NCBI GenBank assembly: GCA_037445875.1
Contig: JBBIJR010000042.1
Coordinates: 1-30,282, forward strand
Length of the DNA: 30,282 nt
Origin: JBBIJR01 sp037445875
GTDB lineage: Bacteria; CLD3; SB21
Direction: 5' to 3'
The translations under genes were made by a program, and so were the position numbers. Shown here piece by piece: positions 28,401-30,282 of the stretch. Under the pieces are notes generated by a model, which did no database searches, was not told the DNA's origin, and worked only from the letters and a program-made list of their open reading frames with translations. Positions within the stretch are counted from its first letter, which is position 1. Every line of letters begins with the position of its first letter.

Positions 28401-30282
28401 TTGGCCGAATCGCGCGGAACGAATGAAGTCGGCGGTGAAGGAAGAATGTCCACGAGACCCCATGCCAATGCCGGTAGTCCGTTGTGCACGGTTTCCCACA
28501 CGACTTTGGTTCCACTGGTCACCACGTTGCCGTACCGGTCGAACACTCTGACCTGGAGAGTATCGCTGGTCGAGGCCGCCTGCACGGTCTGATTGTTGCC
28601 GGACACGATCTGAATATCTCGCGCCACGTCGTGACGGGCAGTCACGGTGTCGAAAACGGCCGGATTCTGCAGTGCCGGATTCGCCGCACGCACCACATAG
28701 GTCCCCACTTTCGTTCCCAGATGGAACACGGCTCGCGCGATGCCGCTCGCGTTTGTCAGCGTGTCGTGCGACAGCACGTATTGCCCGGGCTGGCGTACGA
28801 AGCCGGCACTATCGGAAGCTGACGGTTGACTGAACACGCTGAAAGTGACCTGAACGCTCGATTTCGGGTTGTTGAACTGGTCTTTAACCAGAACGACAAA
28901 GGTGTCGGCGAGCTGCGTGTTCACGACGCCGGTGTCGGCGAACCCACTGACAAACTTCAGGGTATCGACACCGGTCGGCAGCAAGCTTGCCACGAACCGG
29001 AGAGAATCGTCCAAAACCGGTACCCAGGCGTACATCGTGTCAAAAGCCGTTGCCAGTGTGCGTAGCGTCCACTCTGTGCGTGCGATACCCACCGTATCCG
29101 TGAGGCGAATCGAAGGATTGGTGGAACCGTCCGACGTGGGCAGCCACTGGACCGTGACCGTGTCGTTCACGCTGTTGCCGAAACGATCCCTGACGATGAC
29201 CGAGGAAGAGTCGAGCAGCGGCTGGCCCAGCTGTCCGCTCTGGACGTTGGAGAGGCTATCCGGATAGAACTGCACGGCGAACGGACGGGCGGGCCGGATG
29301 GTGATCAGGCCGGTGATGGCCGACTTCGTCGAGTCGAACCGGCTCGTGACCTTGACCTGGATCTTCTCGCGAAGCGAATCCGTCAAGACTGCCGTGTGCT
29401 GACCGTTCGTCAGAGTGTTAAAGACGGGGTTGATCCCCACGCCGGTTCCGTTCACATCCGAGACGGTCCCGATCACATCGATACGGGTCTGGGTGGTGTC
29501 GTCGTCCAGCTGGTTGTTGAACACGTCGAACGCCCGGACCGTCACCGTGATCGAGGCACCGGCAGTGTCGGAAGTCGTCGAGGGGACGATGGTGTAATAA
29601 GCCAGAGCCGCGGGGACCGTTGTAATGGCGAACTTCGCCGTATCGTTGGTCAGCGTGGACAGGTACGCTGCGATGATCGAATTGCCGGCTATCGTCGGGG
29701 CCGTGAAACGGACAGAGGCCACTCCCAGAGCATCCGTTGTATCACGAGCAATATTGATCGCGCCGCTCCCGGAGATGATGGAGAAGTGGATCACACTGTC
29801 ACGCACCGGGTTGTCCTCGCCGTCGACCAACTGCACGCGCAAGTCGGTGAATGCCGTGGGAGTAAGCGTATCGATCGGTGCGGAGATTTCGCGCAGGGAG
29901 TCCGGCTGGCCCGCCGTTACAGCGATGAGTCCGGTCACGTCGTTGAGGGCCCCGACCGTCAACGTGATGGCGGCCGAGCCGATGGTCGTGGGATACAGAA
30001 CCGTGGTGTCCGTCCCGCTGGTCTGCGTCAGAGAACCGACCCCGCCGCTGACGGACCAGTTACCGCTGAGCGTGCCGCGCAGATTGCCTACAGCGTCGTA
30101 GCCGATAGCAAAAACTTTCAATGAGTCGTCGGTCGTGATCGTCGTATCCCCGAGTTCTCCGCCGGCTCCGCTGCGCAATCGTTCAATAACGACCCTGGCC
30201 AGAGTACCCGGTACTACGGTAATGGTTCCCGTCGTATCCCTGAGGTCTCCGTTCACGTACACCGCTTCGATGCGGTCGGAGC
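13427..30282 (-). CDS. giant modular surface/secreted protein with Ig-like and CARDB-like repeats (5' end beyond window)
   Basis: The reading frame stays open from the window edge to a TAG at 13429-13427, about 5,617 codons. The GTG at 30262 is only the first possible start inside the window; upstream codons remain open, so the N-terminus lies outside. The protein is a chain of roughly 100-residue beta-sandwich modules of two kinds. Big_1/invasin-like Ig domains recur with a signature such as LTARVLDAYNNPVQDTVVRF, and CARDB/DUF11-like domains with one such as VSRGQNAAFRIKFRNDG. It is very rich in Asp, Thr, Ser and Val, and I saw no cysteine on reading it through, as expected for an exported protein. 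The last 90 residues form a FlgD-like sorting tail. From family knowledge such proteins are adhesins or surface-layer stalks; the ligand is unknown. A 1.4-kb repeat pair, a compositionally odd block and a basic patch are listed separately. Confidence 0.9.
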   Translation of the reverse strand, partial: SDRIEAVYVNGDLRDTTGTITVVPGTLARVVIERLRSGAGGELGDTTITTDDSLKVFAIGYDAVGNLRGTLSGNWSVSGGVGSLTQTSGTDTTVLYPTTIGSAAITLTVGALNDVTGLIAVTAGQPDSLREISAPIDTLTPTAFTDLRVQLVDGEDNPVRDSVIHFSIISGSGAINIARDTTDALGVASVRFTAPTIAGNSIIAAYLSTLTNDTAKFAITTVPAALAYYTIVPSTTSDTAGASITVTVRAFDVFNNQLDDDTTQTRIDVIGTVSDVNGTGVGINPVFNTLTNGQHTAVLTDSLREKIQVKVTSRFDSTKSAITGLITIRPARPFAVQFYPDSLSNVQSGQLGQPLLDSSSVIVRDRFGNSVNDTVTVQWLPTSDGSTNPSIRLTDTVGIARTEWTLRTLATAFDTMYAWVPVLDDSLRFVASLLPTGVDTLKFVSGFADTGVVNTQLADTFVVLVKDQFNNPKSSVQVTFSVFSQPSASDSAGFVRQPGQYVLSHDTLTNASGIARAVFHLGTKVGTYVVRAANPALQNPAVFDTVTARHDVARDIQIVSGNNQTVQAASTSDTLQVRVFDRYGNVVTSGTKVVWETVHNGLPALAWGLVDILPSPPTSFVPRDSANSTAAGLAEAIWQVRRVTGFDTVRAFLPGIDTVRFTATVPSAPPDSVFKVAGDSLTGIANGRAITLKSLVRDPFGNPVPNVFVKYTVLSGAAAFVDIDSSLTNSSGISSIQVQLLAGDSTLIRASNTLASASADFRLYNLLYASGTLEPDRIRRDTVISFSLQVRNLGPYAIKLDTNLTQIRFTDGVRSYQASLTFGDSLLRGQSVDTLDFRTDTVDVNITGNSYTPKIDVRGKFVSFADSITGTLETDPNELQVLGVEVVSTIAPPPKVFSRGDTIIVQVVVRNTSSVSMQTLDYQILPSATGVFQRVGTLDTASIAPDGLRTFSDTLVVRPSSPTGKIYLNAFYVGTSGGFSFSDTSATERDSILVQSAAELSYVAGTLQPTPVSEGQNVSFRLNVRNDSTAQVILDPSLTYVRFGTDSAFLLVSQAVKGGGFVTTLTFDTLPAAITSGAYQGVMVLRGTENGGVFDTTLTTGGDSLTVQTAVTLATLTIDSVHVLGDTTAQSADSITVVARISNAAEARAVVDSLNLYFRRAGASVSGYSSFLSGTSLPDTVQGGSSKYYTFKFNVGSTADTGSIVVHASAKVRDRNSQLTVNVADAFETDSILVRTRARFRIASVVTPTEDTVFVGQPGIPIDVTVANDGGSPARVDLLQTLFKVGLYDTVLTQSLPDTLPGYATRVYNFTAGVRSNSGVGLDSIGAAVSGLDLLTGKALSVTSTGRDTLLILNPGGGGTLTLISTASLPATVSRSQDSVTLTVTVQNFSSLLANIDTVRVQFFDESLAPLAAGFEVVPYSDLSDTISSNVIKPLTFKINIGATADTGQVFFDAVLHGRDFFGNPIYDSAATTVDSWVVQFPAAIQVSNLEVARESATQGQQNVAATVRIRNNGEATALIDSVRLVHFYGPVLNTNSFVDTQTVPIGTVTVAGGDSVLYTFTMDMSSTAPSGFMTTYAHAFGRDQNSLKRTVDTVRAVADSVDIQTPPLLQYVLNTLTPDTINNGTFVNFTLSVTNSGGATLLLNPTTVLVLRDVDSLKVNLTDTVYVAGGATRQLPFNSALVNLRADSVYYPELRLSGEENDNTFSGLLQAFTDSVKVLKGSVAIADSFKVYQLTGDLTGTVFANDSFLVRLKVRNNGGATLRSIVPVPTSPMTEGSSIPALYAGPTPDSLILSAGDSAQFEWRYRADSSGSVNFSVRIQGRDATTDSILLSNTATTFLTITPPRADTLLPVSAMDDTIQVYTFTDLSVVVKKGNVIANIDSVRFTVTNGDGGFTDTSRVDTSAVVNSNTTGVATIRLYTSTLPMTNRVVARLLSTADDSVVFNIVTQPRAISSLLVASSSIWIAGQDTPITVTAYDQFANVATNAANSVTLTPLFSGTVTFPAGNSQSLTNGLAIFTAHDSIARALMQIQAVASGTGTQGLSPAIRVRHAAAQRFQDSLLTLTARISNVKTLTARVLDVFGNPVADTMVVFTIIDSSNGGFFATSNITATDTTGRASVQYQVGNDVGENIVSAQGLSPLTIPGFPDTTMFFIAGDSIDAGAQYVAGSLTPDAVSRGQIVPFRVSFLNAGNFPITLVGDSTSLEFRNPGSGATYRTLLDTTVNRSLAPGGVSQLTFRSDTVDLPAGRYPSTSDSARIMLYGTVLDSITGQLDTLAFSFNNQGVLDTLSVLSPADLRVDAVDVVKLAGVRGQDSIVVNYTVTNAGEVAALSFGVTDSMGSNGTNTTTSWVLQSTTRPSSVAGGQTVNFSQMYRLATGTKLGVHVLSTRLSGVDSLNGSYVTRDTVYGVDSLRVYNGSVLLAQADSFRVYKNDTVVVTSKLSAGDVFELRMKVKHDSGSVVTALGVDTLEIDSSGGGRVTLLGGPVIGSARLDSGQATTIRWTFRVQDAGLGTVNFVSRAQGQDSVNDNQKVVSNTVSRLVTMGHAAADTVVAVSALATTLPVRNTTQLVVVVRDTFQNVVASEPVRFRVVGGAAGFNDTTLLTQDTTVLSGVDGRAAVVVYTGTVPVVSSIRVTLPMAAADSLTFTVTTQPRSIAFLTMAVAANWTAGAGQAVTVRAYDEFANLATNASDNVMFTQLVATPTATFVPSSVEPLSGGQVTVTAQDTLARVFMQLRAQAQTAQTQVTSQALNVHHAAAYRFVDSVVVDSNVAFGNSVVLTARVLDAYNNPVQDTVVRFTVIHPSQNGAIVGPGSDSTDASGFATITYKTGDSVGVNLVTATTTVTGSPDSVYFTIITDSINANAKYVAGTLVPAEVSRGQNAAFRIKFRNDGTFPITLVGDSTLLEFRNTGSGSTYNVKLDTLVNRSLAPDGVSELTFLSAAVNLDAGAYPSSSDSARVVLYGTVLDSATGTLDTLVFTFGNADMDTLKVRVPADLRVDAVDVVKLAGVRGQDSIVVNYTVTNAGEVAALSFGVTDSMGSNGTNTTTSWVLQSTTRPSSVAGGQTVNFSQMYRLATGTKLGVHVLSTRLSGVDSLNGSYVTRDTVYGVDSLRVYNGSVLLAQADSFRVYKNDTVVVTSKLSAGDVFELRMKVKHDSGSVVTALGVDTLEIDSSGGGRVTLLGGPVIGSARLDSGQATTIRWTFRVQDAGLGTVNFVSRAQGQDSVNDNQKVVSNTVSRLVTMGHAAADTVVAVSALATTLPVRNTTQLVVVVRDTFQNVVASEPVRFRVVGGAAGFNDTTLLTQDTTVLSGVDGRAAVVVYTGTVPVVSSIRVTLPMAAADSLTFTVTTQPRSIAFLTMAVAANWTAGAGQAVTVRAYDEFANLATNASDNVMFTQLVATPTATFVPSSVEPLSGGQVTVTAQDTLARVFMQLRAQAQTAQTQVTSQALNVHHAAAYRFVDSVRVDSAVAFSNSITLTARVIDRFNNPVQDTVVRFTVIHPSQNGIIIGPSSDSTDTDGFASVLYRTGDSVGVNLVSATTTIVGSPDSMYFFVITDSIDANAKFVAGSLQPPVISQGQVVAFRASFRNDGSFPITLVGDSSYIEFRNTGSGATYLSRLDTLVNRSLTAGGESQLTFRSAAVNLDPAFYPSVTDSARLVLYGTVLDTSAGTLDTLIFGFGNADLDVMEVRTPAALRVDAVNIVKTTAVRGQDSLTVNYTVTNTGGVDALNFSAADSFGTGVDDVTNNWVLQSSDRPSSIGAGQTVNFTQLYRLTAGARLGVHVLSTRASGLDSLNAALTVRDTLYRADSLRVYNSAVLLALADSFRIYKNDTVVTNSKLAAGDVFELRMKVTNDSGSVATNLSVENLAVDSTGGGRVTLLSGPAINPTRLDSGQNATIRWTYQVSSVDLGTVNFSAQASARDSVDDNFKIVSNTVTRLVTVTSARADTVLADNGLITDTVTIPVKSSAVLTVNVLDRFGNVVPDSSVRFVIQPDSGGFNPAFTTTDTIVRTNTSGQARVTFHAPTTIQTIRVKAFLPYNSGDTTTFVLDIIPAPISYLTITLATNWIAGQYHAITVRAFDQYNNLAVLDTSTVVLSGAPSAGASFLPAAAQLSNGVVSFNGRNTVAQLNFQVRATAIGSGTEKLSDSITVVHTTVQQFTQSDTVRFLDVIVGKSRPLSVTAIDTFGNPVNGLPVRFAVVNGQGGGHIGGLSQKDTVTNVLGQVQVTYTSGLSEGENLARATGLVGGLSDSVVFSVRTVDPELISRYNITVLDPDTVSQNQVTAFRINVNNTGPFTIRLKADSSYVLFRNVAVGDSFRADLDSVTGTLGDSSESQLLFKKLGVALPAGSYRFPTDTAKMRLVGTVLDTVTAEITPVRLTLEMTADTLVVRKPALLVIDTVDIALDSASQGQENVRVHFKVRNDGQNSAFGLSVNNRFVNSGQDVTSQWVLLSQTAPVNVDSGPASFERFYRVRNAAPLGQTYLLTYLGAADQYDPSQFTADSITLDSTAQVDSIRVLSPANIELVAMNVDTTYRAGFINKNETVRMKAYFRNVGQEAARVWLHFTSSTIPTISDSMFVLAAGDSTMIESRRFLVQNSLDPIQETFSVAVDSVLRLSSQDTLRVNLPSGQRTLVVQDSARIVLNLFGGGPNPDSVLVSDSSYFPISIRLTNTGQALLTRDSALVRVGTLPAPYRFPGGATDTSVFVKLSTPSVLFVQAADSTISFDSLVAYLDTSDVFFPLDSNSYRKPVIANFRDSIAVQTKKVGTLTVTEFLVVSPAGATDDTVSTFQEFVIRARVTGTSRLSNIRANITLPGTGFTTSDSISQGVPEGIDPYFISWRITAGSSVLSDTFFVVFTGSDTTTGLFRTGNTLARRITVVQRPELAASLSITAPTGAVDDTISTSQQFVMTAVVSNGGASQVSDGDLTLNIPLGFTADSLTRPFTLSSPVHWTVTAPSSSVFQTIWKALDRDDEVRIGLKSWDRSMDYRSFWKSGGRIKVDQQQFNARAARTGRKAKAVALIEDGAPTILVDALLLNAVIRTSITTVPLDTNTGLPATLINNGADSVNVSVLDAANISNLAIVNLSTVSTGQVFTVEARFNQSATMTNRRARILLPTGYSVANDSLTRLISDQDTVVFWNVLSPDQDVPGGQRSESIRVSLYANDRNSGNPVADSTTQVFSLQTKAKLSMSADVVEPIDATDRFVSQGQTFRVRAVVRNEGFALTSGTGSVFIDSTIVPNVNDSFTVIPVNDQFDLQAGDSTMEWLVRAPQAIVNHPMVLRFTSVPRDTNSKQASFTINNSVRLAVSTETKRLLVARLQASSQRVAPVGARIDSILLLMLTNDNASQTPISNRILTQAFHFVIEEYQVSSGRFVPIADYRNYLDSLLVIVNGETFYRGAVVSTGPLDTLTVEFFRSGGVYPFNSGGLARIAPADSLTYGLATAVGKSDTVLFDAVLSDQAASSSNPTFRLRLVGVSAFDYDSLGQESGLPASSFQPINVTDPAGNPLSDTSSAMTSTSFRVLDPDAVSRDRFFNAPNPFGSSTRSTTQFIFQAQDNEVVIEIYTLAGNLVRRLKKSTAIPGVLETITWDGRNGAGHAVRNGVYMAVLKSGGLGKYTTKVLIAR
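13430..13720 (-). other. C-terminal FlgD-like / type IX-like sorting domain of the giant protein
   Basis: The protein ends with FNAPNPFG, then VVIEIYTLAGNLVRRL, ITWDGRNGAGHAVRNGVYMA and a final KYTTKVLIAR. This layout of Asn-Pro-Phe, a TLAGNLV strand, a WDG-N turn and a basic C-terminus is the usual C-terminal domain of secreted proteins in FCB-group bacteria, related to type IX secretion signals. Whether this organism has a type IX system cannot be seen here. Confidence 0.8.
19899..21300 (-). repeat. 1,402-bp direct repeat, copy 2 in coding order
   Basis: Compared by eye with 21993-23394 at a constant offset of 2094, with no difference seen at the positions checked. Identity stops sharply at both ends (g/c before 19899/21993; a/g after 21300/23394). 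It encodes about 467 residues, from RVDAVDVV to AYRFVDSV. Confidence 0.88.
21993..23394 (-). repeat. 1,402-bp direct repeat, copy 1 in coding order
   Basis: Partner of the copy at 19899-21300, in the same orientation and the same reading frame. The 692 bp between the copies (21301-21992) encode the rest of the super-repeat unit. Its neighbours at equivalent positions are only similar at protein level, not identical. Confidence 0.88.

Overview
The window comes from a bacterium of moderately high GC content with every supportable gene on the minus strand. The very large secreted protein, built of Ig-like and CARDB-like modules and closed by a FlgD-like 'PNPF ... TLAGNLVRRL ... WDGRNGAG' tail, is typical of the Bacteroidota/FCB superphylum and of uncultivated relatives (for example Zixibacteria-, KSB1- or Eisenbacteria-like lineages). 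This assignment is an inference from protein style only. Unlike most Bacteroidota, several genes have clear Shine-Dalgarno sites, so a non-Bacteroidota FCB lineage fits better.

Layout, read in the direction of transcription (right to left). (1) 30282-13427: one giant open reading frame of more than 5,600 codons, open at the window edge, encoding a modular surface or secreted protein. It ends in an 11-bp-stem intrinsic terminator at 13372-13398. (2) 13360-4178: a new transcription unit begins with a sigma70-like promoter at 13332-13360 and runs through a UvrD/PcrA helicase, a 1,259-residue exported TPR protein, an inositol-monophosphatase-family enzyme, YajC, a one-haem membrane-anchored cytochrome c, ThiS, ThiG and a STAS-domain protein. 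Gaps are short, and a second good promoter lies between thiS and thiG. (3) 4177-1127: an AT-rich gap with small palindromes, then two paralogous metallo-beta-lactamase-fold hydrolases and a soluble histidine kinase carrying a cyclic-nucleotide-binding domain. (4) 1103-1: a GT2 glycosyltransferase followed directly by the start of a GT-C type membrane glycosyltransferase cut by the window edge.

How the parts relate: the helicase-to-STAS run is a mixed housekeeping operon (DNA repair, envelope/secretion, thiamin thiazole synthesis). The MBL pair, the cyclic-nucleotide-binding kinase and the STAS protein look like a small signalling neighbourhood. The glycosyltransferases point to cell-surface polysaccharide or protein glycosylation.

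The most striking signal is inside the giant gene. A 1,402-bp segment occurs twice (19899-21300 and 21993-23394), apparently identical at nucleotide level. The block spanning both copies (19899-23394) has a clearly different strand composition from the rest of the same gene, and its edges coincide with the repeat edges. It sits on a regular 698/698/699-codon super-repeat. This looks like recent homogenisation or import from a paralogue, or an assembly artefact. No RNA genes, insertion sequences or CRISPR arrays were seen.
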